Assembly: GCA_002083525.1 (NCBI GenBank)
Contig: LWDM01000074.1
Location: 141,168 to 205,167 of the forward strand
Origin: Proteobacteria bacterium SG_bin9
GTDB lineage: Bacteria; Pseudomonadota; Alphaproteobacteria; Rhizobiales; Xanthobacteraceae
DNA: 64,000 bases
Reading direction: 5' to 3'
Part shown: piece by piece, positions 54,792 to 63,606 of the stretch
Layout of the letters: each line of letters starts with the position of its first letter
Position numbering within the stretch: position 1 is the first letter of the stretch
Notes under the pieces: model-generated
Seen by the model: only the letters and a program-made list of their open reading frames with translations
What the model was told of the DNA's origin: nothing
Database searches by the model: none
Position numbers and translations under genes: made by a program

Positions 54792-55241
54792 ATGAGCAGT
54801 GAGTTGATCGTTCGCCCGCTGCAGCCGACCGATCGTGCGCAATGGGCGCCGCTTTGGAACGGCTACCTGACATTCTACAAGTCGGCGCTGCCGGCTGAGA
54901 TCACGGACCTCACCTTCGCGCGTTTCTTCGACGCGCTGGAGCCGATGCATGCATTGGTTGCCGAGCAGGACGGCAAACTGATCGGGCTCGTGCATTACAT
55001 GCTGCACCGCTCGACCTGGGCGAAGCACAATTACTGCTATCTCGAAGATCTGTTCGTCGATTCGAACATCCGCGGCAAGGGCGTCGGCCGCGCGCTGATC
55101 GCTGCAGTCACGGATGCCGCGCGTGCCGCGGGGTCAAGCCGCGTCTACTGGATCACCCACGAAACCAACACAACAGCCCAGACGCTCTACAACAAGGTGG
55201 CTGAGCGTCCGGGCTTTATTCAGTACCGGATCAAGTTCTAG
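54792..55241 (+). CDS. GNAT family N-acetyltransferase
   Basis: A 149-residue acetyl-CoA-dependent acetyltransferase. The acetyl-CoA-binding motif A is LEDLFVDSNIRGKGVGRALI (R-G-K-G-V-G). The C-terminal YWITHETNTTAQTLYNKVAE has the usual N-x-x-A-x-x-L-Y pattern. Similar proteins modify amines or polyamines, but the acceptor here is unknown. It starts 8 bp after glpX and precedes the HAD gene, so all three may be co-transcribed. Confidence 0.9.
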   Translation: MSSELIVRPLQPTDRAQWAPLWNGYLTFYKSALPAEITDLTFARFFDALEPMHALVAEQDGKLIGLVHYMLHRSTWAKHNYCYLEDLFVDSNIRGKGVGRALIAAVTDAARAAGSSRVYWITHETNTTAQTLYNKVAERPGFIQYRIKF

Positions 55242-55260
55242 CAGAGACAAGAGTGTTCAG

Positions 55261-55983
55261 ATGAAGACCGAACTTTCCAATGTGAAGGCGTTGATTTTCG
55301 ACGTTTTCGGCACGGTCGTCGATTGGCGCACGAGCCTCATTGCCGATCTCAGCTGGTGGGGCGAACAGAACAGCGTCAGAGCAGATTGGGCTGGTTTCGT
55401 CGATGCGTGGCGAGCCGCGTACTTTCCGTCGATGGACGACGTGCGCAAACATCCCGAACGTGGCTACGTCATTCTCGACGACTTGCATCGCCGCACGCTC
55501 GACAAGCTGATTGCCGATTTCAAAATTGGCGATGTCAGTGAAGCCGATCGCGATTATCTCAATCGCGGCTGGCATCGTTTGAAACCTTGGGCGGATGTCG
55601 TTGCCGGACTGACACGGCTCAAGACCAAATTCACAATTGCTCCGCTGTCGAATGGCAATGTCGCGCTGTTGACCAATATGGCCAAGAATGCCGGTCTGCC
55701 GTGGGACGTCGTGTTCAGCGCCGAGCTGTTCAAGCACTACAAGCCCGATCCCGAGACCTATCTCGGCGCCGCGGGCCTTCTCCGACTGCCGCCGGAGCAG
55801 GTGATGAAGGTGGCCGCGCACAACGGCGATTTGCATGCGGCGAAGGCACTGGGTCTGAAGACGGCGTTCATTCCGCGCGTAACCGAGTACGCCCATCTGC
55901 AGAACCGCGACTTCCGGCCGGATGGTGAATGGAACATCGTCGCCCGCGACTTCAACGATCTGGCAGCTCAACTCGGCTGCTGA
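55261..55983 (+). CDS. HAD hydrolase, haloacid dehalogenase type II-like
   Basis: A 240-residue HAD-superfamily enzyme. Motif I is ALIFDVFGTVVDWR with the nucleophile Asp, motif II is in PLSNGNVALL, motif III is the Lys in FKHYKPDPETYLGA, and motif IV is AAHNGDLHAAKALG. The V-F-G-T-V-x-D-W-R form and the N-G-D-L end are typical of (S)-2-haloacid dehalogenase type II relatives. Whether haloacids are the real substrate is open. ATG 55261 lies 19 bp after the GNAT stop. Confidence 0.9.
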   Translation: MKTELSNVKALIFDVFGTVVDWRTSLIADLSWWGEQNSVRADWAGFVDAWRAAYFPSMDDVRKHPERGYVILDDLHRRTLDKLIADFKIGDVSEADRDYLNRGWHRLKPWADVVAGLTRLKTKFTIAPLSNGNVALLTNMAKNAGLPWDVVFSAELFKHYKPDPETYLGAAGLLRLPPEQVMKVAAHNGDLHAAKALGLKTAFIPRVTEYAHLQNRDFRPDGEWNIVARDFNDLAAQLGC

Positions 55984-56069
55984 GGCCGTCGTTTCAGAGC
56001 GGGGATAACCCGGCGTTCCGGCACGATCCGTCGTGTTGACGGCTCGTTGGCCGTGCTTATCTGCGGGTC

Positions 56070-57908
56070 ATGAGAGCCGCCACCGCCATTCCGATCAAAC
56101 TGCCGCCGGCGTTTCTCGGCGTCACGCGCTCGGGGACCAACCGGCGCTGGCGCGACCGGCTCGATGCGCGCGCTTCGGCGCTGGCGCTTGCCATGGTGCA
56201 GCGGCATCAATTGCCGGAAATGCTGGCGCGTGTGCTTGCCGGGCGCGGTGTCGAAGTCGATGGGGTCGCGAGCTTTCTCGATCCCACCATCCGCAGCCTG
56301 ATGCCCGATCCTGCCACCATCACGCAGATGGATGTAGCCGCGCGAAGGCTGGCAGACGCCGTGAAACGCAATGAGAAAGTCGCGATCTTCGGCGACTACG
56401 ACGTCGATGGGGCGACGTCATCGGCGCTGCTCGCTTGGCATCTGCGCCACTGCAGTCTCGATCCGCTGATTCACATTCCCGATCGCATCTTCGAGGGCTA
56501 CGGACCGAACGTCGAGGCGGTGCGCTCGCTCGCGGACAGAGGCGCGACGTTGCTGATCACCGTTGATTGCGGCACCACCAGTCTGGAGCCGCTGGCGGAA
56601 GCCAAGCGCCGCGGCATGGACGTGGTCGTGATCGATCATCACCAGTGCAACGAGGAACTTCCCGTCGTCGATGCGTTGGTCAACCCGAACCGCCCCGATG
56701 ACATGTCGGGACTTGGCCACCTCGCAGCGGTTGGCCTCGTGTTCATGACGTTGGTGGCGCTAAACCGCGAGTTGCGCGTGCGCGGTTTCTGGACTCTGGA
56801 AATGCCGGAGCCAGATCTGCTCGGCATGCTGCATCATGTCGCGCTCGGGACGGTTGCCGACGTGGCGCCGCTGATTGGGCTCAATCGCGCGTTCGTCGCG
56901 AAGGGGCTGATCGCACTTCGGCGTCGCGACCATGTCGGCCACACGGCGCTGATGGATGTTGCGCGGCTCAACGGTCCGCCGGAGGCATGGCATCTCGGTT
57001 TCGCGCTTGGTCCGCGTATCAATGCGGGCGGCCGGATTGGGCGCGCGGACCTGGGCGTACGGTTGCTGCTGGAAGGCGATATATCGGAAGCCGCGCGCAT
57101 CGCCGCCGAACTCGATCGCCTTAACACCGAGCGCCGCGCCATCGAGCAAGCGGCGGAAGCGCAAGCCGAAGCCGAAGCGCTGGCGGCGATCGGTCTCGAA
57201 GATAAAGGCGCGGTGATCGTTACAGCGTCCGAGGGCTGGCACCCGGGCATCGTCGGTCTCGTCGCTTCGCGCTTGAAGGAGAAATTCTCGCGCCCGGTAT
57301 TCGCGATCGCGCTGGAGCCGGGCGGCATCGGCACCGGTTCCGGCCGCTCGATCGCGGGCGTCGATCTCGGCAAGGCCGTGCGGCAAGCGGTGGCCGATGG
57401 CGTGCTGATCAAGGGCGGCGGGCACGCGATGGCCGCTGGCGTCACGCTGAAGAAGGAACGGCTCGCCGAATTCCGCGCCTATATTGAAGCCGCGCTGCAC
57501 GACGCGGTGACGGATGCGCGCCATGCGGATGAACTGTTGATCGATGGCGCAGTGTCGGCGCGTGCAGTAACGACCGAGTTCGCGGCAACACTCAATCGCG
57601 CTGGTCCCTTCGGTAGCGGCAATCCTGAGCCGGTGATCGCACTGCCGTCGCATCAGATCGTTTTCGCCGAGCCGGTCGGCCAGGCGCATGTGCGCGTGCG
57701 CCTGAAATCAACCGACGATGCGATTGTGAACGGTATTTCATTCCGGAGCTTGAACCAGCCGCTCGGCAACATGCTCCTTGCTCAGCGCGGGCAACCTGTT
57801 CACATCGCAGGCTCTTTGGCGATAGACCGCTGGCAGGGAGCGGAGCGGGTGCAGCTGCGCATTATCGACGCTGCGGTCCCTGACCCTGGACCAGCTGTCA
57901 TCCGCTAG
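56070..57908 (+). CDS. recJ: Single-strand-specific exonuclease RecJ
   Basis: 5'-3' single-strand DNA exonuclease in recombination and mismatch repair. The 612-residue protein has the DHH-family motifs IFGDYDVDGATSSALLAW near residue 108, DCGTTS and VIDHHQCNEELP, then DHHA1 sequence including GRSIAGVDLGKAV and KGGGHAMAAGVTL, and the C-terminal OB-like RecJ domain. Length and order are normal. It begins 86 bp after the HAD gene. Confidence 0.95.
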   Translation: MRAATAIPIKLPPAFLGVTRSGTNRRWRDRLDARASALALAMVQRHQLPEMLARVLAGRGVEVDGVASFLDPTIRSLMPDPATITQMDVAARRLADAVKRNEKVAIFGDYDVDGATSSALLAWHLRHCSLDPLIHIPDRIFEGYGPNVEAVRSLADRGATLLITVDCGTTSLEPLAEAKRRGMDVVVIDHHQCNEELPVVDALVNPNRPDDMSGLGHLAAVGLVFMTLVALNRELRVRGFWTLEMPEPDLLGMLHHVALGTVADVAPLIGLNRAFVAKGLIALRRRDHVGHTALMDVARLNGPPEAWHLGFALGPRINAGGRIGRADLGVRLLLEGDISEAARIAAELDRLNTERRAIEQAAEAQAEAEALAAIGLEDKGAVIVTASEGWHPGIVGLVASRLKEKFSRPVFAIALEPGGIGTGSGRSIAGVDLGKAVRQAVADGVLIKGGGHAMAAGVTLKKERLAEFRAYIEAALHDAVTDARHADELLIDGAVSARAVTTEFAATLNRAGPFGSGNPEPVIALPSHQIVFAEPVGQAHVRVRLKSTDDAIVNGISFRSLNQPLGNMLLAQRGQPVHIAGSLAIDRWQGAERVQLRIIDAAVPDPGPAVIR

Positions 57909-58029
57909 GCGCTAGCGGGATCAGTCGAAGGCCGTTATTTCCCAAAAATATCCCGTGCTTGGGTCAAGGCGGCGCATGGCGCCTGACCGGGAGCGGTGTC
58001 ATAGTGCCCACTTTCAGGAGGGGCCCTTT

Positions 58030-59598
58030 ATGATCAGTCCCGTTTTTCGTTCTGGATTTGGAATTCTGAAATCAGTTGCGATTTCCGGTGCGGTTTTGTT
58101 GTCGTCGACCGCCGCATTTGCCGAAAGCCGCGTGGCGCTTGTGATCGGGCAATCCGCCTACCAAAGCGTTTCGGCGCTACCCAATCCGACCAATGACGCG
58201 AAGGCAATGGGTGACCTGCTCACCGCTGCTGGTTTCGAGGTGACAACCGCGCGCGACGTGACGCAGAATGCGCTACGCCAAGCCGTCGGCGACTTTGCCG
58301 CCAAGATCGCGGGCAAGGGACCGGACACGGTCGCGCTTGTGTTCTACGCCGGACACGGCGTGCAGATCGACGGCGAAAATTTTCTGATGCCGATCGACGT
58401 CAACCTTCAGCGTGAAGCGGATGTGCCGTTGCAGGCCGTCCGGTTGAACGACGTGATGAATACGCTGTCGTCGGTGCCGACCAAGCTGCGCATCGTCATC
58501 CTCGATGCGTGCCGTAACGATCCGTTCGACGCCATCAACAAGACCGCGGGGCGTGGCCTTGCGATCTTCGACGCCAAGGCGAACGCAGCCGGTTCGTTCA
58601 TCTCCTACGCCACGTCGCCGGGTGCGGAAGCGGAAGACGGCAAGGGCTCATCCAGTCCTTATACGTCTGCACTCGTTGTCGCGGCGAGAGAGCCGGGGCT
58701 GTCGATCGAAGACGCCTTCAAACGCGTGCGCGTCGCGGTCAACAAGGAAACCGAGGGCCGTCAAATTCCATGGGAAAGTTCGTCGCTGACGAGCGACTTC
58801 TACTTCTTCCCAGGATCTGCACAGCCGGGGGCGAAACGCACGTCCACGAAGACCGTGACGGAGTGGCGTACGATCCTGCAAGGCAAGCAGCCGGTTGATG
58901 CTTATGACCTCGTGATCGCTGATGACTCGATTGAGGCCTATGAAGCCTTCACCGCGCTTTACACCGATCCGCCGTTCGCCATCCGCGCGCGGTCGATTCT
59001 CGATCGCCGCCGCGAAATGGTCGCGTGGAGCGTTGCCGTCAACGCCAACTCCGTGGACGCGTTCGCACTGTTCCTTGCGAGCTATCCGAACAGCGATCTT
59101 TCGGCGACCGCGCGTAAACTGCAGGACCGCTTGCGCAACCGTCCGCCGCAGGCGAACCCGCTCGCGGCCGCGGCCAGCGCCAACCAGCCCGGTGGCGGGC
59201 AGGGTGGATCGCCGACGACCACAGGCGCGGCGCCGACGGGCCCGACGCTCGCGAGCTTGCCGACCAATACGGCGGCGACCGCTGGCCCGACTTGTCCTTG
59301 CAGCCAGCCGCCGAAGGTAGAGAAGAAACGCGCTGAACCGCCTCCGCCGCCGCCGAAGAAGCGGACTGCGGAACCGCCGCCGCGCCGTGGTGGTCCGCGT
59401 CCGCCGCCGGGACCGCCGCCGGAGGAAGTTGTGGTTCGCCGTCGTGACCCGAACGCAGACGCTGCTGCAGCCGCTGCCGCAGGAGCCATTATCGGCGGCG
59501 CCATCCTTGGCGGCGCACTCGGTGGTGGGGGTGGCGGGCGCCATCATCCCCCGCGGGGCGGTACCATGGGCGGTGGCGGAATGGGCCATGGCTGGTAA
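58030..59598 (+). CDS. Secreted caspase-like (peptidase C14) protein, copy B
   Basis: A 522-residue exported protein. Signal peptide ends TAAFA; the caspase p20 domain follows with ESRVALVIGQSAYQ, catalytic His in FYAGHGVQIDGENFLMPIDV near 107 and Cys in VILDACRNDPFD near 160. From about residue 270 comes a repeat-containing linker with EAYEAFTALYTDPPF and DAFALFLASYPNS, then a Pro-rich stretch (PPPPPPKK) and a Gly-rich, His-containing end. The tail could contact the wall or outer membrane (inference). AGGAGGGG stands 6 bases before ATG 58030. A strong terminator follows. Confidence 0.88.
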   Translation: MISPVFRSGFGILKSVAISGAVLLSSTAAFAESRVALVIGQSAYQSVSALPNPTNDAKAMGDLLTAAGFEVTTARDVTQNALRQAVGDFAAKIAGKGPDTVALVFYAGHGVQIDGENFLMPIDVNLQREADVPLQAVRLNDVMNTLSSVPTKLRIVILDACRNDPFDAINKTAGRGLAIFDAKANAAGSFISYATSPGAEAEDGKGSSSPYTSALVVAAREPGLSIEDAFKRVRVAVNKETEGRQIPWESSSLTSDFYFFPGSAQPGAKRTSTKTVTEWRTILQGKQPVDAYDLVIADDSIEAYEAFTALYTDPPFAIRARSILDRRREMVAWSVAVNANSVDAFALFLASYPNSDLSATARKLQDRLRNRPPQANPLAAAASANQPGGGQGGSPTTTGAAPTGPTLASLPTNTAATAGPTCPCSQPPKVEKKRAEPPPPPPKKRTAEPPPRRGGPRPPPGPPPEEVVVRRRDPNADAAAAAAAGAIIGGAILGGALGGGGGGRHHPPRGGTMGGGGMGHGW

Positions 59599-59619
59599 CT
59601 GGGATTTGAGTTCTTTAAG

Positions 59620-59654
59620 ACGCTCCCGGCCTTATCGGCCGGGAGCGTTTTGTT
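59620..59654 (+). terminator. Terminator after the second caspase-like gene
   Basis: ACGCTCCCGGCC pairs perfectly with GGCCGGGAGCGT around TTATC, followed by TTTTGTT. A textbook Rho-independent terminator. Confidence 0.93.
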
Positions 59655-59747
59655 ACTGGACCCCGGAAATTAAGTAAGTTTTCCGTTAATGCTCGTCAGT
59701 GTTTCTGCGATCGGCCAGAGTATTCCCGAACCTCCTCGGGACGCTCG

Positions 59748-59957
59748 ATGCACACCGGCTTCTACACGCTTGCGCGATTGATGCTTTACGGCTTCGGCTG
59801 GGGCATCGCAGCCGTGCTCGGTTTCGCCGCTGAGTCGATGCTGACTGGCGCGAAATGGCCGGTGTTCGGCATCCTGTCAGCGTGGTGGACGTTCGTGTGC
59901 TCGCTTTACGTTCAACGCGAGGCGAACGAATCCACCGAGGATCGGCAGATTCGCTGA
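59748..59957 (+). CDS. Small hypothetical membrane protein
   Basis: A 69-residue protein with two probable membrane segments (LARLMLYGFGWGIAAVLGF and WPVFGILSAWWTFVCSLYV) and a short charged C-terminal end. No family recognised. It lies between a terminator and the convergent lytic transglycosylase gene, with its own upstream space of about 90 bp. Coding call rests on the plausible membrane pattern and start. Confidence 0.6.
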   Translation: MHTGFYTLARLMLYGFGWGIAAVLGFAAESMLTGAKWPVFGILSAWWTFVCSLYVQREANESTEDRQIR

Positions 59958-59967
59958 CGGGCGTTGC

Positions 59968-61203
59968 TTACGAACCCTGACGCAGCCGCGCCAGAACCTT
60001 CAAGCCGCCATAGCCGTCCGCCGGTGTCATTCCGGACCTGATCTGAAAATCGCGGACGGCCTTCATCGTGTCGTTGCCGACGCGTCCGTCCGTGCCGCCG
60101 GTGTTGAAGCCTGCCTTGGTCAGCCGCGTTTGCATTTCCTGAATCTCGGAGAGCGTCAGCGCGCGCTCCGAGCCGGGGAAGGGCTGCACAAATGGCCCGC
60201 CGCCCTGAATGCGGTCGCCGAGATGGACGATCGCAAGCGCGTAGTTCATCGACGGATTGTAGCTGCGCACTGCGTAGAAGTTCGGCCCAAGCAGAAACGA
60301 CGGTCCGCCCGGAACGGGGGTCCACGGCTGCGCCTTGTCGTTCGGGCGCGGAAACGGTTTGCCGTCGGCGCGGGTAACGCCGGCCTCCGACCATGCCGCG
60401 TAACTCTTGCTGCCACTGCCTTTCGCGCCGCGCACTTCGTAGCCCCAATGCTCGCCAGCGCGATACTTGCCGCGGTTGAGCAGGTAGCGTGCGCTGCCGC
60501 CAAGCGCATCGTCCGGTTTGCCGAACGGGAACACGCGGCCGTCGCCGTCATAGTCGATGCCGAGATTGAGCCAGACCTCGGGCATCCATTGCGTATGCCC
60601 CATCGCGCCAGCCCAGGAGCCGCGCATCTCGTCCGGCGTGCCCCAGCCCTTCTGCACGATGCGCAGGGCGTTGATGAGTTCGGTCTCCCAATACGCGCGC
60701 CGCCGCGGCTCGTTCCAGGCGAGCGCCGCGAGTGAGGGAAACACCGGCCTCATGTGGTTCTGCTGCACAAGCGGATCGCCATACGCGGTCTCGACGCCCC
60801 AAAGTGCCAACAGCGTTCCGCGCTCGACGCCGAAGTCACGCTCGATGCGGGTGAACAGCTCGGCGTGTTTCTTCAGCGCTTCTTTGCCGGCTGCGAGCCG
60901 CCAGTCGGAAACGCGGCGGTTGATGTATTGCCAGAGCTGCTCGTTGAATTCGGGCTGGCTGCGCAGCTTCGCGAATACGCTCATGTCGGGCTCGATGCGG
61001 CCCATCACACGCGTGTAGGTCTCGTCGGAAATGCCTTTGGCCGCGGCTTTGGCGCGAAACTGGTCGCGCCACTGATCGAAGGCGGCCGGCGCGGCGAGCG
61101 CTGGTCCGGACCATCCGCTTGAAGCTGCGTCCAACAGTCCACCGATGCCGGTTTGCAGCACGGCGCGGCGGCTCAGACGATTGCCAGAATCAATCGTGGT
61201 CAT
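59968..61203 (-). CDS. Lytic murein transglycosylase (MltB-like) with peptidoglycan-binding domain
   Basis: Cleaves peptidoglycan glycan strands to 1,6-anhydro-MurNAc ends in the periplasm. The 411-residue protein has a Tat-like signal (NRLSRRAVLQTGIGG), the MltB catalytic domain with ALWGVETAYGDP (catalytic Glu) and GSWAGAMGHTQWMPEVW, and a C-terminal PG_binding_1 domain (about 345-405: LTLSEIQEMQTRLTKAGFN). Its anhydro product is the kind of substrate recycled by AnmK, encoded elsewhere in this window. Convergent with the small membrane gene. Confidence 0.93.
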   Translation of the reverse strand: MTTIDSGNRLSRRAVLQTGIGGLLDAASSGWSGPALAAPAAFDQWRDQFRAKAAAKGISDETYTRVMGRIEPDMSVFAKLRSQPEFNEQLWQYINRRVSDWRLAAGKEALKKHAELFTRIERDFGVERGTLLALWGVETAYGDPLVQQNHMRPVFPSLAALAWNEPRRRAYWETELINALRIVQKGWGTPDEMRGSWAGAMGHTQWMPEVWLNLGIDYDGDGRVFPFGKPDDALGGSARYLLNRGKYRAGEHWGYEVRGAKGSGSKSYAAWSEAGVTRADGKPFPRPNDKAQPWTPVPGGPSFLLGPNFYAVRSYNPSMNYALAIVHLGDRIQGGGPFVQPFPGSERALTLSEIQEMQTRLTKAGFNTGGTDGRVGNDTMKAVRDFQIRSGMTPADGYGGLKVLARLRQGS

Positions 61204-61211
61204 AGCCCATC

Positions 61212-61231
61212 CTAACGGTCGAAACTGTTAG
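61212..61231. promoter_or_regulatory. Imperfect dyad before the transglycosylase and AhpD-like genes
   Basis: CTAACGGT-CGAA-ACTGTTAG, one mismatch (or G-U), lies 9 bp upstream of the transglycosylase start in the divergent region. Could be an operator or a short 5' hairpin. Confidence 0.3.
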
Positions 61232-61336
61232 AACAATCGCGTCCATTCGCGACCGAAACACGGCAATTCGCCAGTGCGGCTAGCGAAATCGACGGTAACT
61301 TGCCACAGTCAGGGATCAACAAACAAAAGGCTCATC

Positions 61337-61825
61337 ATGTCTCACGCTTCGCCTCTCAAAGCTCCGGCGCCTCGCATCGACATTCGCGAGTTCATGGGCC
61401 TGATGCCCGATGTCTATGAAGCGATGGGTGCGATCAGCAAGGCGGCTCTGAACGCCGGGCTCGAAGAAAGCCTGATCGAGCTGGTCAAGGTTCGCGCCTC
61501 CCAGATCAATGGCTGTGCCTACTGTCTCCAGTATCATCTGAACTTGGCTGCGAAAGTTCAGGTCTCGCAGGAGAAACTCGACCTCGTGGCGGTCTGGCGA
61601 GAGGCGCCGCAGTTCTCGACCCGCGAGCGCGCTGCGCTTGCTTGGGCCGAAGCGCTGACTCACATCACGCACGGGGTGAGCGATAACCTCTATGCCGATG
61701 TGAGAACGGAGTTTTCCGATAAGGAGCTCGCCTACCTGTCGTCGGCCGTCGGCATCATCAATGCCTGGAACCGGTACGGCGCGGCGATGCAGTGGACGCC
61801 GCCGAAACGGGCGGCGTCACGCTAG
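61337..61825 (+). CDS. Carboxymuconolactone decarboxylase/AhpD-family protein
   Basis: A 162-residue protein of the CMD/AhpD family. It has the redox-active pair in SQINGCAYCLQYHLNLA (C-x-x-C with the following His), typical of AhpD-like alkylhydroperoxidases, and the helical end NAWNRYGAAMQWTPP. Probably a cytoplasmic disulfide-dependent peroxidase or thiol reductase. ATG 61337 has AAAGG close upstream. It is divergent from the transglycosylase gene and convergent with efp. Confidence 0.9.
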   Translation: MSHASPLKAPAPRIDIREFMGLMPDVYEAMGAISKAALNAGLEESLIELVKVRASQINGCAYCLQYHLNLAAKVQVSQEKLDLVAVWREAPQFSTRERAALAWAEALTHITHGVSDNLYADVRTEFSDKELAYLSSAVGIINAWNRYGAAMQWTPPKRAASR

Positions 61826-61845
61826 TTCGCAGGGCAGGGACCCGA

Positions 61846-62412
61846 TCAGTCCTTTGCGCGCTCGACGTAGGAGCCGTCTTCCGTCATCACCACGATGCGG
61901 GTGCCGACACCGATGTGCGGCGGCACAGCGGTGCGCACGCCGTTCGACAGCACCGCCGGCTTGTACGACGACGAGGCGGTCTGGCCCTTGGTCACCGGCT
62001 CGGTCTCGACGACTTCGAGCGTTGCGCGGGCCGGCATCTGGATCGCGACCGGATTGGTGTCGTGCATCGACAGCTTCACGGTCATGTTTTCCTGCAGGTA
62101 CGGTGCGGACGAGCCGACGATGTCCTTGGCGACCAGAATCTGGTCGTAGGTCTCGTTGTTCATGAAGTGGAAGCCGTCGTTGTCCTCGTAGAGATAGTTG
62201 AAATCGCGGTCTTCAATGGTTGCGCGCTCGACCTGATCCGTGGTCTTGAAGCGCTCCGAGACCTTCACGCCGTCGCTGATGCGGCGCATTTCGATCTGGC
62301 TGACCGGAGTTCCCTTGCCGGGATGGATGTTCTCGGCGGAGAGAACCACATAGAGCTTGCCGTCCTGGTCAATGACGTTGCCCTTGCGGATAGAACTGGC
62401 GATGACTTTCAC
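61846..62412 (-). CDS. efp: Elongation factor P
   Basis: Binds the ribosome between P and E sites and relieves stalling at polyproline. The 188-residue protein begins MKVIASSIRKGNVIDQDGKL; Lys33 in NIHPGKGTP is the residue that carries beta-lysine in this EF-P branch. The start is GTG 62412 with AGGAAA upstream, giving the standard length. Divergent epmA and the following epmB encode the modifying enzymes, so modification of Lys33 is expected. Confidence 0.96.
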   Translation of the reverse strand: MKVIASSIRKGNVIDQDGKLYVVLSAENIHPGKGTPVSQIEMRRISDGVKVSERFKTTDQVERATIEDRDFNYLYEDNDGFHFMNNETYDQILVAKDIVGSSAPYLQENMTVKLSMHDTNPVAIQMPARATLEVVETEPVTKGQTASSSYKPAVLSNGVRTAVPPHIGVGTRIVVMTEDGSYVERAKD

Positions 62413-62547
62413 GAATAATTTTCCTGGGTTGGGAAGCCGGGGTCGGCTGCGGCGCCAGCCCGGGGCTGACGCAATGATTTCGGGCCGCAACATACTGATT
62501 TGGGCCCGGGATGCCAGCTTTTTGCGCGTCATTTGGGCAGATTGCTG

Positions 62548-63606
62548 ATGTCCGGAACCGGTATTTCCCCGTCCCCGTGGTGGACAGCGGACCGCCATGC
62601 CGACCGCAGGTCCTTTCTGATGGCCCGGGCGGCGATCGCGGCCGGCCTGCGGGAGTGGTTCAGGGGCCAGGGATTCCTCGAAGTGGAGACTGGAATTCTT
62701 CAGGTGTCGCCCGGCAATGAGACCCATCTGCATGCGCCGTCGGCCGAACTGATGGCGCCGTCAGGAGAGCGTCATCGCCGCTACTTCCGGACCTCGCCCG
62801 AATTTTCCTGCAAGAAGCTTCTGGCGGCGGGGGAAACGCGAATCGTCGAGTTTGCGAGGGTTTTCCGCGATCGTGAGCGCGGCGATCTGCATCTGCCGGA
62901 GTTCACCATGCTGGAATGGTATCGTGCCGGTGAGGACTATGAGGCCGTGATCGGCGATTGCCTTGCGGTGATTGCCGATTCTGCCCGGATTGCAGGGACA
63001 AGTACATTCTCGTTCCGCGGCCGCAGCTGCGATCCATTGGCTGTTGCGGAACGGCTGACGGTGGCGGATGCATTCAGCCGCTATGCAGGCATCGACCTTC
63101 TCAGCACGGTTGAAAAAGGTGAAGGCAATCGTGTGGCATTGACGGCCGCCGCAAAAGACCGCGTGCGGGTTGCGGACGACGACACCTGGTCGGATATTTT
63201 CAGCAAGATTCTCGTCGAACATGTTGAGGCAAAGTTGGGGCAGGGCCGGTTGACCGTGCTGTACGATTATCCCGCGCCGGAATCGGCGCTGGCCCGCCGT
63301 AAGCCGGACGATCCGCGGGTCGCCGAGCGGTTCGAGGTCTATGCCTGCGGCGTCGAACTCGCGAACGGCTTCGGCGAATTGACCGATGCCATCGAACAGC
63401 GCGCGCGGTTCATGCAGGCGATGGACGAAAAAGAGCGCCGCTATGGCGAGCGCTATCCGATCGACGAAGATTTCATCGCGGCAGTCGGCGCAATGCCGCC
63501 GGCCAGCGGCGTCGCACTCGGCTTCGACCGGCTGGTGATGCTGGCAAGCGGGGCTGTGCGTATCGATCAGGTGGTGTGGACGCCTCCTGCGGGAGAGACG
63601 CGATGA
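62548..63606 (+). CDS. epmA: EF-P beta-lysine ligase
   Basis: Class II LysRS-like enzyme without anticodon domain that attaches (R)-beta-lysine to EF-P. The 352-residue protein has motif-2-like RYFRTSPEFSCKKLLAAG and FARVFRDRERGDLHLPEFTMLEWY, and motif 3 PASGVALGFDRLVML. It starts at ATG 62548 (MSGTGISPSPWW). Divergent from efp, its target, and overlapped by epmB at the 3' end (ATGA). Confident family call. Confidence 0.95.
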   Translation: MSGTGISPSPWWTADRHADRRSFLMARAAIAAGLREWFRGQGFLEVETGILQVSPGNETHLHAPSAELMAPSGERHRRYFRTSPEFSCKKLLAAGETRIVEFARVFRDRERGDLHLPEFTMLEWYRAGEDYEAVIGDCLAVIADSARIAGTSTFSFRGRSCDPLAVAERLTVADAFSRYAGIDLLSTVEKGEGNRVALTAAAKDRVRVADDDTWSDIFSKILVEHVEAKLGQGRLTVLYDYPAPESALARRKPDDPRVAERFEVYACGVELANGFGELTDAIEQRARFMQAMDEKERRYGERYPIDEDFIAAVGAMPPASGVALGFDRLVMLASGAVRIDQVVWTPPAGETR

